Shown here one piece after another: positions 48,856 to 57,687 of a stretch of 64,000 nucleotides of DNA. Where the stretch lies: NCBI GenBank assembly GCA_902543485.1, contig CACBYP010000004.1, forward strand, positions 74,501-138,500, given 5' to 3'. Source of the DNA: an uncultured Pelagibacteraceae bacterium. Lineage in GTDB: Bacteria; Pseudomonadota; Alphaproteobacteria; Pelagibacterales; Pelagibacteraceae. The notes beneath the pieces are model-generated. The model was not told where the DNA came from. It worked only from the letters and a program-made list of their open reading frames with translations, and ran no database searches. Every line of letters starts with the position of its first letter. Within the stretch, counting starts at the first letter, position 1. Both the position numbers and the translations under genes were made by a program.

Positions 48856-49512
48856 TTAAGAATCAAAATTATCTTTAATAAATTTTAATGCATTACTTGA
48901 AGCTTCAACTGGTATATGATGGTCGCAGTCTTTGATCATTAAAGTTTCTATACTAATATTATTCCGTGTAAAAAAATCTTTTGCTTCCAATAAATTGTAG
49001 GGTGGAACTATTTCATCTTTTTCACCATGAATTAATAAAGTTTTTGTTTTAGAAATTAACCTTAAACTAAGATCCTCTTTATCTATAATCTTTCCGGAAA
49101 ATCCAACAATACAATTAAAGGGATCTTTAGAAGTTAAGCCCAAGTTTATTGACATCATGCAACCCTGACTAAATCCAGATAAACATATCTTTGAATTTTC
49201 CAAATTATATTCTGTTTTAACTTCTTCAATATATTTTCTTAATTTATCTTCAGCTTTTTTTGCTTCGTTTAAAATATAATTTTTATCATTTGTTTCTAAA
49301 TCAAACCATTGATAACCAATTGGATTAATTTTACATGGTTCGTGTCCATTCGGACATAAGAATACTGTATTGTTTAAAAACCTTTTCCAATTCAGAGTTA
49401 ACATGCTTATATCTTTTCCATCTCCACCATATCCATGAAGTAAAATTACTGCATTTTTGATGTCGGACCGATTTTCAGGTTTTATAATTGTTGATTCAAG
49501 GCAAAATGTCAT
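48856..49512 (-). CDS. Phospholipase/carboxylesterase family alpha/beta hydrolase
   Basis: A 218-residue cytoplasmic esterase. HGYGGDGKD near 26-34 is the oxyanion region, SGFSQGCMMS the nucleophile elbow, HGEKDEIVP the acid position and DCDHHIP the catalytic His. It is typical of the carboxylesterase YpfH/acyl-protein thioesterase-like group with a broad ester range. It shares a 49-base divergent spacer with the HIG1 gene. Such esterases are often next to bolA/cobST in alphaproteobacteria; here the gene is elsewhere. Confidence 0.9.
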   Translation of the reverse strand: MTFCLESTIIKPENRSDIKNAVILLHGYGGDGKDISMLTLNWKRFLNNTVFLCPNGHEPCKINPIGYQWFDLETNDKNYILNEAKKAEDKLRKYIEEVKTEYNLENSKICLSGFSQGCMMSINLGLTSKDPFNCIVGFSGKIIDKEDLSLRLISKTKTLLIHGEKDEIVPPYNLLEAKDFFTRNNISIETLMIKDCDHHIPVEASSNALKFIKDNFDS

Positions 49513-49561
49513 AGATAAGTAATTATGTTTTTTTATTTTAAAAAGAAACTAAAATCAAAGC

Positions 49562-49762
49562 ATGATTTCTGAAATATTTGTCAAAATTGCAGCGATTGTT
49601 TTGCTTGCAGCTGTAGCTGTAGTCTTAATTCTTGGAATTAGAACTCTTTTTAAAGGAGACGGAGATAAAAAAACATCTAACAAATTAATGCAGCTTAGAG
49701 TATTACTACAATTTGTTGCTATAATTGTGCTTGTAGCATTAGCTTACTTTTATAAAAACTAA
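49562..49762 (+). CDS. HIG1-domain twin-transmembrane protein
   Basis: A 66-residue protein with two transmembrane helices (about 8-28 and 47-64) joined by a short charged loop. The loop-helix sequence NKLMQLRVLLQFVAI is the HIG1 (hypoxia-induced gene 1) signature. Mitochondrial HIG1 proteins (Rcf1/Rcf2) associate with cytochrome c oxidase and respiratory supercomplexes, and the bacterial ones are thought to be similar. Its stop overlaps that of the convergent thioredoxin gene in CTAA. Confidence 0.85.
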   Translation: MISEIFVKIAAIVLLAAVAVVLILGIRTLFKGDGDKKTSNKLMQLRVLLQFVAIIVLVALAYFYKN

Positions 49763-50289
49763 TTTAATTCATTTAACCAATTTAAAAATTCATCACTGTT
49801 AAAATCTATTGAGCCAACAATTCTTGCAAACTCATAACCATCTTTATCAATGAATATTGTTGTGGGTATTCCTCTTAATTTTAAATTTTTTGCAATTCCA
49901 GCACCATCACCAACAAAAACTTGTAATTCTTCTATGAGCAGTTCATCAAAAAACTTCTTAGATTTACTAATATTTTCTCCACCTATATTTATTGGGATAA
50001 TCTTTAATTTTTTTTCATCCTTAAGTTTTTGAAGATTACTTAAAGATGGCATTTCCTCTCTACAAGGCGCGCACCATGTTGCCCAAAAATTCAGAATAAT
50101 TAATTCGGATTTAAAATCTTTCAAATTAACTTTATTTCCACCCTCATTTAAAAAGTCAAAAAACTTAATTTTTTGTTTTTCCTCATAAATTATTAGATTT
50201 TTTATATTTGGCGCTTCTATTGAATATGAAGAGCTAAATGATATGAAGTAAAGAAATATTATTTTAATGGATATAAATATAAATTTCAT
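49759..50289 (-). CDS. TlpA-like periplasmic thiol-disulfide oxidoreductase
   Basis: A 176-residue thioredoxin-fold protein with an N-terminal signal/anchor (about 1-24) and the active site WATWCAPC near 71-78. GIPTTIFIDKDG provides the cis-Pro loop. Such proteins reduce or maintain disulfides in the periplasm, for instance during cytochrome c or oxidase assembly. The ATG at 50289 gives a normal signal peptide; an upstream start at 50328 would run into argH. Only 19 bases separate it from argH. The neighbouring HIG1 gene and DsbB suggest respiratory or redox context, as inference. Confidence 0.88.
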   Translation of the reverse strand: MKFIFISIKIIFLYFISFSSSYSIEAPNIKNLIIYEEKQKIKFFDFLNEGGNKVNLKDFKSELIILNFWATWCAPCREEMPSLSNLQKLKDEKKLKIIPINIGGENISKSKKFFDELLIEELQVFVGDGAGIAKNLKLRGIPTTIFIDKDGYEFARIVGSIDFNSDEFLNWLNELN

Positions 50290-50308
50290 AAATTTGTAAT
50301 TGAATAAC

Positions 50309-51697
50309 ATGAGAAAAAATAAAAACAATAAACCAATTTGGGGTACAAGAATTAAGAAAAATGCCTCAACTTTATTTAAAAAAGTTGGTGGTTCATTGCC
50401 GGTAGATAAAAGACTATTTAAAGAAGATATCGAAGGATCAATTGCCCATGTCGAAATGCTTCACAAACAAAAAATTATAAATTTCAGAATAAAGAATAAA
50501 ATAATCTGGGGATTAAAAAGAATTAAAAATGAAATTGTAAAAAAAAAATTCAATTTTGATTATGATTTAGAGGATATTCATATGAATATAGAAAACAGAT
50601 TATTTGAACTGATTGGTGATGATGCTGGATATGTTCATACTGCTAGATCTAGAAATGATCAGGTAATTACCGACCTAAAATTATGGTTAAAAGAAGCAAC
50701 AAAAAAAATAATAATTTTATTAGATAATACTAATTCAAATATTCTAAATCTTGCACAAAAAAATATCAGAACAATTATGCCAGGATTTACACATTTAAAA
50801 AATGCACAACCATTATCTTTAGCACATTATTTACTAGCATATGTTGAAATGTTTAAGAGAGATAAGAAAAAATTTAAGAATAATTTAGAGTTTTTAGATG
50901 AAAATCCTTTAGGCGTAGGGGCTTTATCTGGCACTTCTTTTAAAATTGACAGAAATTACACCACAAAAAAACTTAAATTTAAAAAACCAACAAACAATTC
51001 TGTAGATACTGTATCTGATAGAGATTTTGTATTAGACTTTTTGTATTCTTCTCTAGCTTGTTCTTTACACATTTCTAGAATTGCTGAAGAACTCATAATT
51101 TGGAATTCCGATGCATTTAACATGATAACTTTAAATGATAAGTTAGTGACTGGTTCTTCAATAATGCCACAAAAAAAGAATCCTGACCCATTGGAATATT
51201 TAAGAGGTAAAACTGGAATATTTATAGGAAATATCAATTCTATGATTTCAATATTAAAAGGGTTACCTTTATCATATTTTAAAGATTTACAGGATGACAA
51301 AGAAATTGTTTTTAAAACAAATGATCAATTAAAAATATCATTGTCATTGTTGAATGATGTAATAAAAAATTTGATAATAAATAAAAAAAGTATGCTATCT
51401 CTTGCGGGAAAAGGTTTTACTACAGCAACAGATTTATCTGATTTTATTGTAAGAGAGCTTGGATATCCATTTAGAAAGGCATACATACAAACAGCAAAAA
51501 TAATTAATCTGGCAGAAAAAAAAAACAAAAAACTTCACGAACTAGAATTGAAAGAAATAAATCAAATTGAGCCAAAACTTACATTAAATGTTTATAAAAT
51601 ACTAAATCTGGAAAATTCAGTTAATTCAAAAAAATCTTATGGCGGAACTTCTTTTGAGAACGTTAAGAAAATGATAAAAAAAGCTAAAAATGAGTAA
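50309..51697 (+). CDS. argH: Argininosuccinate lyase
   Basis: Last enzyme of arginine synthesis; it splits argininosuccinate into arginine and fumarate. The 462 residues are standard. HTARSRNDQV is near 112-121, PGFTHLKNAQP near 155 and the superfamily signature GSSIMPQKKNPDP near 280 contains the catalytic Ser loop. I use the ATG at 50309; a TTG at 50300 adds three residues. The stop lies inside the lptM start (8-base overlap), giving the argH-lptM-lysA order of alphaproteobacteria. Confidence 0.97.
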   Translation: MRKNKNNKPIWGTRIKKNASTLFKKVGGSLPVDKRLFKEDIEGSIAHVEMLHKQKIINFRIKNKIIWGLKRIKNEIVKKKFNFDYDLEDIHMNIENRLFELIGDDAGYVHTARSRNDQVITDLKLWLKEATKKIIILLDNTNSNILNLAQKNIRTIMPGFTHLKNAQPLSLAHYLLAYVEMFKRDKKKFKNNLEFLDENPLGVGALSGTSFKIDRNYTTKKLKFKKPTNNSVDTVSDRDFVLDFLYSSLACSLHISRIAEELIIWNSDAFNMITLNDKLVTGSSIMPQKKNPDPLEYLRGKTGIFIGNINSMISILKGLPLSYFKDLQDDKEIVFKTNDQLKISLSLLNDVIKNLIINKKSMLSLAGKGFTTATDLSDFIVRELGYPFRKAYIQTAKIINLAEKKNKKLHELELKEINQIEPKLTLNVYKILNLENSVNSKKSYGGTSFENVKKMIKKAKNE

Positions 51698-51806
51698 AAA
51701 AATTTTAATTATTATACTTTGTTTATATTTCGTAGTTGCTTGTGGCCGTAAAGGCGATCCAGAATATAAATCTGAACTAAGTAAGAATATTCAAAAAGTA
51801 TCATGA
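51690..51806 (+). CDS. lptM: LptM-like small lipoprotein (38 aa)
   Basis: A 38-codon gene between argH and lysA. The peptide begins MSKKILIIILCLYF, a lipoprotein signal, with lipobox VVAC (Cys18) followed by the LptM/YifL signature CGRKGDPEY. LptM assists the LptD/LptE outer membrane LPS translocon in E. coli. It overlaps argH by 8 bases and lysA by four (ATGA), the conserved alphaproteobacterial argH-lptM-lysA arrangement. The gene is easily missed because of its size. Confidence 0.85.
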   Translation: MSKKILIIILCLYFVVACGRKGDPEYKSELSKNIQKVS

Positions 51807-53017
51807 GATATATAAAAAATAAATTTTTTATTGAAGGAAAAAACATTGAGAATCTAACAAAAAAATTTAATACACCTTTATACTGCTACTCTTATAAAAA
51901 TTTAAGAGAAAATGTAGAGAATTTTAAAAAAGCTTTTAAGGAAATTAAACCTTTAATTTGTTTTTCTGTAAAATCTAATTCAAATATTTCATTATTAAAA
52001 GAAATAAAAAAACTTAGCCTTGGGGCAGATGTAGTTTCAAAGGGTGAATTATATGCATCACTTAAAGCTGGTATTGATAAAAATAAGATAGTTTTCTCTG
52101 GAGTTGGTAAAACAAGAGATGAAATTGAGTATGCAATTAAACAAAAAATATTATTAATAAATTCTGAGTCTTTAAGTGAAGTTTTAGCAATTGAAAAAGC
52201 TGCAAAAAAACTAAATAAAGTTGTTGATATAGGACTAAGATTAAATCCAGATACAGATGCTGAAACATTGAAACAAATTTCAACTGGTAAAAGTGAAAAT
52301 AAATTTGGTGTAGATAAAAAGACTTTTGTAAAAATTATTGATTTGATGAAACAATCAAAATTTATAAATATTAAATGCTTAAGCGTTCATATCGGTAGTC
52401 AAATCTTAAACCACAAACCTTACGAAAAAATGCTAAATGTTCTTGATAAACTTTTAAAAAATTTAGATTATAAATTTGAGATCATTGATTTAGGTGGTGG
52501 GATGGGGATAAACTATGATAATAAAACGAAAAAACTTGATTATACAAAATATAAAAAATCAATAATTAAATTTAAAAATAAATACAATTGTAAAATAATT
52601 TTTGAACCTGGAAGATCTATAATTGGAAATGTTGGTATACTTGCATCAAAAGTAATTTATTTAAAACATAACAAAACAAAAACATTTGTAATATTAGATG
52701 CGGCAATGAATGATTTGATAAGACCAGCTTTATATAATGCAAAACATAGGATAATTCCATCCCTAAGAAATAAGTCACAATCGAAAAAAATATTAGAATT
52801 TGTAGGCCCAGTATGTGAAACAACTGATAAATTTTTAACAGAAAGGAAATTTCAGAATATAAAAGAAAATGATATTATGATTATTTGCGATACAGGTGCC
52901 TATGGTTATTCATTATCATCTAATTATAATCTTAGATTAAGACCTGCTGAAATTTTGATTAAAGGAAATAAAGTAAAGATTATAAGAAAAAGACAAAAAA
53001 TAACAGATATTATCTAA
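51803..53017 (+). CDS. lysA: Diaminopimelate decarboxylase
   Basis: A 404-residue fold-type III PLP enzyme making lysine from meso-diaminopimelate. The PLP lysine is in CFSVKSNSN near 50-58. The glycine-rich phosphate loop is IDLGGGMGINY near 226-236, and EPGRSIIGNVG and GPVCETTDKF, with its catalytic Cys, complete the site. CDTGAYGYSLSSNYN is near the C-terminus. It starts within the lptM stop. Confidence 0.97.
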   Translation: MRYIKNKFFIEGKNIENLTKKFNTPLYCYSYKNLRENVENFKKAFKEIKPLICFSVKSNSNISLLKEIKKLSLGADVVSKGELYASLKAGIDKNKIVFSGVGKTRDEIEYAIKQKILLINSESLSEVLAIEKAAKKLNKVVDIGLRLNPDTDAETLKQISTGKSENKFGVDKKTFVKIIDLMKQSKFINIKCLSVHIGSQILNHKPYEKMLNVLDKLLKNLDYKFEIIDLGGGMGINYDNKTKKLDYTKYKKSIIKFKNKYNCKIIFEPGRSIIGNVGILASKVIYLKHNKTKTFVILDAAMNDLIRPALYNAKHRIIPSLRNKSQSKKILEFVGPVCETTDKFLTERKFQNIKENDIMIICDTGAYGYSLSSNYNLRLRPAEILIKGNKVKIIRKRQKITDII

Positions 53018-53030
53018 CTTAAAACTTATA

Positions 53031-53729
53031 ATGAGAAATATCCTCTTTAAAAGTATATTTTTTTCTGGATTAATTTTAATATCTATTATTTTTCTTCCAT
53101 CATTATTACTACCCAAGAAAATCACTCTTTTTGGAGGTAAACTTTTTGGACACTGGTCATCATTCTGTTTAAAAATTTTTTACTCAACCAGCATAGTAAT
53201 AAAAGGTCAAGAAAACATAATTAATAACGAAAATTTCTTTATCGCATGCTCTCATCAATCGATGTTTGAAACTTTTTTTTTACAAACAATATTTAATTCA
53301 CCAATTTTTATTCTTAAAAAAGAACTATTAAATATTCCGGTATTTGGTTGGTATTTAAGAAAGATAGATTCTATTTCTGTGAATAGAAATAAAGTTTCTA
53401 GAGAAAACCTTAATTTTACTGAAAAAATTAAAGAAGTTATGGAAAAAACAAAAAGACCTATAATAATTTTTCCACAAGCTACTCGAGTTCTACCAGATGA
53501 AATTATTCCATTTAAAAAGGGGGTTGGAAGAATTTACAGAGAATTAAATGTAAAATGTCAACCCGTCGCTATTGACTCTGGAAGAGTATGGCCAAAATCT
53601 GGAAAGATGAAGCCTAATAAAACGATTACTATTTCTATTTTAAAACCAATTAACACAGGTATCGAAGAAACAGAATTTGTAAAATTATTGCAAAAAGAAA
53701 TTTATTCCGAACTTGGTCTTGCTAGCTAA
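53031..53729 (+). CDS. plsC: 1-acyl-glycerol-3-phosphate acyltransferase (PlsC-like)
   Basis: A 232-residue membrane-associated acyltransferase with an N-terminal hydrophobic helix. The catalytic motif appears as CSHQSMFET, i.e. H-x4-E rather than the common H-x4-D, a variant found in other LPLAT proteins. The block III element FPQATRVLPDE and FKKGVGR follow. It acylates lysophosphatidate in phospholipid synthesis. It lies 13 bases behind lysA, and its stop overlaps that of dnaN in CTAA. Confidence 0.85.
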   Translation: MRNILFKSIFFSGLILISIIFLPSLLLPKKITLFGGKLFGHWSSFCLKIFYSTSIVIKGQENIINNENFFIACSHQSMFETFFLQTIFNSPIFILKKELLNIPVFGWYLRKIDSISVNRNKVSRENLNFTEKIKEVMEKTKRPIIIFPQATRVLPDEIIPFKKGVGRIYRELNVKCQPVAIDSGRVWPKSGKMKPNKTITISILKPINTGIEETEFVKLLQKEIYSELGLAS

Positions 53730-54838
53730 CCTTTCATAGGCATTACAACATAAATACTGTCAAAGTCTGCAGGATCTTTTATTAATGCAGGAGATCCAGT
53801 ATCTTTTAAATATATTTCAATATTATCACCATTTAGTTGGGATGCTATATCAAGCAAATATCTAGAGTTAAAACTTATGTCTAAATCTGTTTCAAATTTT
53901 ACAGATAGGCTTTCTTTACCATCACCACTGTTAGTGTTATTGACAGATAAATCTAAGTTATCTTTAGTCAAATTAAATTTTACACCATCTTTTTTATCTA
54001 GAGAAACTGATGCTACTCTGTCGACGGAATTTAGAAAAGATTTTAGATCTATTTCAAGTTTTTTTTGATTCTCTCTAGGGATAACTTGAATATAATTAGG
54101 GAATTTTCCATCGATTAATTTAGATATCAAAATACTATTATTAAGTTCAAATTTAATTTTGGATTTAATATTTGAGACTTTAACCTCGCCATCATAATCT
54201 TCTAGGAGAGAACATAATTGAAATATAGTTTTTTTTGGAAGTATTATTGGTTCAAATTCAATTTTGTTTTTTAGTCTTATTTTTGAGATAGACATTCTAT
54301 GGCTATCTGTTGCGGCTGCAGTTAAAAAATTCTTATCATCTGTTTGGGTCTGATGGAAAAAAATACCACTAAGATAATGTCTTGTTTCATCATTCGAAAT
54401 CGAAAATTTACATTTATTTAAAAGTTTTAATAAATCTTTTGAATTTATAGTAAATTCATTCTCATTGAAATTTTCATCTGTAATTGGAAATTCAGATGCA
54501 TTAATTGAATTTAAATTGAATAGAGATTTATTTGATTCTAATTGTAATTTACTATCTCCAGTGTTTTCAAAATTTATCTGACTACCAGAGGGAATTTTTC
54601 TTACAATATCAAACATAATTGATGAAGAAGTGGTTGTTTTGCCTTCATCAAAAATTTTAATATTTGAAATTTCATTTACAAATATTAAATCTAAATCTGT
54701 TGCTGTAATTTTTAACTTAGAATTTGCTGCCTCTATCAAAATATTTGAAAGTATAGGTAAAGTGCTTCTTTTTTCTATTACACCCTGACAATAACCTAAA
54801 GATTTTTGCAAATCTTGTTGATTAACACTAAATTTCAT
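53726..54838 (-). CDS. dnaN: DNA polymerase III sliding clamp (beta)
   Basis: The 370-residue beta clamp. It begins MKFSVNQQDLQKSLGYCQGVIEKR (first part MKFSVNQQDLQKSLGY), the usual start, and ends with YVVMPMKG close to the canonical VMPMR end. The three clamp domains can be followed by their repeat pattern. It is the second gene of dnaA-dnaN, whose coding regions overlap by 11 bases, unlike most bacteria where a spacer separates them. gyrB and recF are not adjacent. Confidence 0.97.
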   Translation of the reverse strand: MKFSVNQQDLQKSLGYCQGVIEKRSTLPILSNILIEAANSKLKITATDLDLIFVNEISNIKIFDEGKTTTSSSIMFDIVRKIPSGSQINFENTGDSKLQLESNKSLFNLNSINASEFPITDENFNENEFTINSKDLLKLLNKCKFSISNDETRHYLSGIFFHQTQTDDKNFLTAAATDSHRMSISKIRLKNKIEFEPIILPKKTIFQLCSLLEDYDGEVKVSNIKSKIKFELNNSILISKLIDGKFPNYIQVIPRENQKKLEIDLKSFLNSVDRVASVSLDKKDGVKFNLTKDNLDLSVNNTNSGDGKESLSVKFETDLDISFNSRYLLDIASQLNGDNIEIYLKDTGSPALIKDPADFDSIYVVMPMKG

Positions 54839-56237
54839 TTTCTTGTTTGTATAATATTTTATTCTTTAGGCTATCAATGCTTAAATTTAATTCATTATCG
54901 TCTTTTCTTAATTTTTCTATTGTTTTAACTGAATGAATTACGGTTGTGTGATCTCTATTAGCAAATGATCGACCTATCTCTGGTAAAGATTTAGATGTCA
55001 GCATTTTTGCTAAATAAATAGCAGTTTGTCTTGGTCTTACAAGGTATCTTGACCTTCTTGGTGACAACATTTCGTTTTTACTTATTTTGAAATATTTACA
55101 GACTATTGTTTGAATATTGTCTATATCAACTTTATTTTCTGTTAAATTTAATAGATCTTTTAATATTACTTTTACCTCTGACATTGAAGGTGTTTTTCCA
55201 TAAATTCTTGAGAAAGATACTATTCTATTAAATGCACCAACAAGTTCTCTGATACTAGTGTTAACTTCAGTACTAATAAATTTTAGAATCTCATCGCTGA
55301 TTTTAATATTATTCGGATCATGAATTCCAAGATCTTCATTTTTGGATTTTATTATATTGTATCTTAATTCAAAATCAGCATTTTGAATATCAACTACTAA
55401 TCCTCCTGAAAATCTAGATTTAATTCTCTCTTGTATTCTAGTTAATTTGTTTGGTGGTCTATCTGCTGATACTATAATTTGTGATCCTTTCTCTAACAAA
55501 ACATTAAATGTATGGAAAAACTCTTCTTGCATAGCTTCCTTTCCATTCATAAATTGAATATCATCAATCAAAAATATGTCAGTATTTCTGAAATACTCTT
55601 TAAACTTTACCATATCATTAGATTTTATCGATTTTACAAATTGATACATAAATCTTTCAGCTGAAATAAACATTACTTTATTTTTTTCTTTCAAACTTAA
55701 TCCAATTGCATTTAACAAATGTGTCTTACCCATTCCAACTCCACCATAAATATATAGAGGATTATAATAAGCTATTTGTTCTGAGACTTTTTTTGCAGCT
55801 TCAAAAGCTAGTTTATTACTTTTCCCTAGCAAGAAATTCTCAAAGTTTTTATTTGGATCAATTCGATTATATTGAAGATATGAGTCTTTAATAAATGAAA
55901 CCTTTTCATTATCAGATGAATTATCTGGTTTTATTTCATCAGTATTTTTGTTCTTTATATTCTCGTTAATCACAAACTCTATTCTGGAAATATCTTTTTT
56001 ATATAATTTAATTATTTGTAATATTTGATCTAAATATCTTGAGGTTATCCAGTCTCTGATAAATCTTGTCGAAACGGACAATAAAATATAATTTTTAAAC
56101 TCATCAACCAAATCAATTTTTTTTAACCAACTATCATAAATCTCAGAACCAAACTTATTTTTCATTTCATTTTGTAATAATTTCCAATCAATCTTATTAA
56201 TATTGTCTGATTTAATGTTAGTGAGATTATTTTTCAT
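54828..56237 (-). CDS. dnaA: Chromosomal replication initiator DnaA
   Basis: A 469-residue DnaA. Domain I is at about 18-95 (WLKKIDLVDEF), followed by a short linker. The AAA+ domain has Walker A GGVGMGKTHL near 165-174 and Walker B IFLIDDIQFM. The C-terminal domain IV has SLPEIGRSFANRDHTTVIHS, the DnaA-box helix-turn-helix. It overlaps dnaN and is preceded by a 243-base AT-rich spacer. Confidence 0.98.
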   Translation of the reverse strand: MKNNLTNIKSDNINKIDWKLLQNEMKNKFGSEIYDSWLKKIDLVDEFKNYILLSVSTRFIRDWITSRYLDQILQIIKLYKKDISRIEFVINENIKNKNTDEIKPDNSSDNEKVSFIKDSYLQYNRIDPNKNFENFLLGKSNKLAFEAAKKVSEQIAYYNPLYIYGGVGMGKTHLLNAIGLSLKEKNKVMFISAERFMYQFVKSIKSNDMVKFKEYFRNTDIFLIDDIQFMNGKEAMQEEFFHTFNVLLEKGSQIIVSADRPPNKLTRIQERIKSRFSGGLVVDIQNADFELRYNIIKSKNEDLGIHDPNNIKISDEILKFISTEVNTSIRELVGAFNRIVSFSRIYGKTPSMSEVKVILKDLLNLTENKVDIDNIQTIVCKYFKISKNEMLSPRRSRYLVRPRQTAIYLAKMLTSKSLPEIGRSFANRDHTTVIHSVKTIEKLRKDDNELNLSIDSLKNKILYKQENEI

Positions 56238-56480
56238 GAGAGTCTGTTAAACTCCTATTCATAATCCAATGCAATAAATTTATTTTTATTCTCAAAAAAA
56301 AATAAAATTTACAATTGTATAAATTAATAATTGAATCTATTTTTAAGGACTTAAATTTAGTAATCTTAAATTTACTTTTTTTATTTTTTTTTATCTTGGG
56401 ACTAAAAGATTAAAAGATTCTTTTTTTAATTGAAAAAATAATCTCTGGGGTTGTAATTTCTTTAAGTAAACTAAAAGTTG
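56238..56480. other. AT-rich spacer between rpsT and dnaA with short repeats; dnaA promoter region
   Basis: This is among the longest gene-free stretches of the window. It contains a direct repeat CTTAAATTTA (56350-56359 and 56365-56374) and a tandem TAAAAGAT (56403-56410 and 56411-56418), plus long A/T runs. I found no exact DnaA box (TTATCCACA) on either strand. It must hold the dnaA promoter and the end of the rpsT transcript. An origin role is possible but unsupported. Confidence 0.4.
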
Positions 56481-56741
56481 TTATAAGGAATTTATTTTTT
56501 TTGTTATTCTAGAAATATTTCTTGACGCGTTTTGCTTTTTTACCACCCCTGTCTTTGCTATTTTCATCAATTCAGAGTTTAATTTTGGCAAGAATGCTAA
56601 AGCTTCTTTTTTGTCCTTTTTATCAAGAATTAAATTCATTTTTTTTATTGCAGATCTAAACCTGCTTTTTCTAGACTTATTTACCGTTGTTTGACGTGAT
56701 ATACGTCTTATTCGTTTAATAGCTGATTTAGTGTTTGCCAT
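56481..56741 (-). CDS. rpsT: Small ribosomal subunit protein bS20
   Basis: An 86-residue basic protein beginning MANTKSAIKRIRRISRQT, the canonical bS20 start, with SRFRSAIKKM and ending in a lysine-rich helix (NASRNISRITKKINSL). A longer frame from 56804 exists but the conserved MANTKSA start fixes 56741. It lies next to mutM and dnaA, as in many alphaproteobacteria. Confidence 0.97.
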   Translation of the reverse strand: MANTKSAIKRIRRISRQTTVNKSRKSRFRSAIKKMNLILDKKDKKEALAFLPKLNSELMKIAKTGVVKKQNASRNISRITKKINSL

Positions 56742-56791
56742 AAGCGCGATTGTATATAACGAGAAATTTATACGGTCAATATAATAATTTT

Positions 56792-57655
56792 TTATTTTTG
56801 ACAAATATTACAAAAAAATGTTGATCTATTAGTGATAAATTTTTTTTTTATTGTCCCTTTGCATCCTGGTGAAAGACAACTCTTATTTTCTCTATTGTAT
56901 ACTTTAAAGTTATCTTGAAAAGATCCATTTTTACCAACTATATTTTTAAAATCTCTAATACTAGACCCACCTTTTTTTATCGCTAAATTTAAAATTTTTC
57001 TTGAATATTTAATAATATTAATACAATCGTTTTCACTTAAAGATTTTGCTTTTTTTTTTGGATTTATTTTAGAGCTGAATAAAATTTCACTTGCATAAAT
57101 ATTCCCCAAACCTGAAACAAACTTTTGATCTAAGAGAAAATTTTTTATATTCTTTTTCTTTTTATAAAAATATTTTTTTAAGTAGTTGAGATTAAATTTT
57201 GAAGAAAAAGGCTCAGGACCATAGTTATTTATAAAATTTTCTAAATTATTTTTATTTTCAAATAATTTGAAATAACCAAATCTTCTGGGATCATTATATA
57301 TAATTTTTATGTTATCAAATTCCAAAAATACGTGGTTATGTTTTTTTGGTAAATAAGGACTATGATAAAAACTTGCATTTGTTTTTTGATTTAAAATATT
57401 TTTTCTTAAGAGATGTATAGTGCCAGACATTCCAAGATGAATTAAGCAAAATTTTTCATCATTTAAAGCTAGTATGATATATTTTGAAAACCTCTTAACT
57501 TTTTTTATTGATTTTGATTGAAGTCTTGTTTCAAAACCTTTTTTTATTTTGTACCTTAAATTCCTATTCTTTATACTTACTTTTTTTATTTTTTTTCCTG
57601 TTATTGTTCTACTTAGTGACTCTTTAACAACTTCTACTTCTGGCAATTCTGGCAT
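56792..57655 (-). CDS. mutM: Formamidopyrimidine-DNA glycosylase
   Basis: A 287-residue base-excision repair enzyme (Fpg) that removes 8-oxoguanine and cuts by beta/delta elimination. The catalytic MPELPEVEVV start (Pro2, Glu3) is intact. LGMSGTIHLL, DPRRFGYF and the helix-two-turn-helix FLLDQKFVSGLGNIYASE follow. The C-terminal zinc finger is complete (CLSPGCKG ... FFCNICQ). It is divergent from ubiE across only 32 bases. Confidence 0.97.
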   Translation of the reverse strand: MPELPEVEVVKESLSRTITGKKIKKVSIKNRNLRYKIKKGFETRLQSKSIKKVKRFSKYIILALNDEKFCLIHLGMSGTIHLLRKNILNQKTNASFYHSPYLPKKHNHVFLEFDNIKIIYNDPRRFGYFKLFENKNNLENFINNYGPEPFSSKFNLNYLKKYFYKKKKNIKNFLLDQKFVSGLGNIYASEILFSSKINPKKKAKSLSENDCINIIKYSRKILNLAIKKGGSSIRDFKNIVGKNGSFQDNFKVYNRENKSCLSPGCKGTIKKKFITNRSTFFCNICQK

Positions 57656-57663
57656 TTATTATT

Positions 57664-57677
57664 ATATTAATTAATAT
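57664..57677. promoter_or_regulatory. Palindrome in the 32-base mutM-ubiE divergent spacer
   Basis: The perfect 14-base palindrome ATATTAATTAATAT sits almost centrally between the mutM ATG (57655) and the ubiE ATG (57688). It may be a symmetric bidirectional -10 region or an operator. In DNA this AT-rich, a chance palindrome is plausible. Confidence 0.3.
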
Positions 57678-57687
57678 TATTTATTTT

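Noticed and set aside
56741-56804. N-terminal extension of rpsT from 56804
   Set aside because: The bS20 family starts at MANTKSA, which fixes the start at 56741; the upstream codons are spacer and overlap the mutM end.
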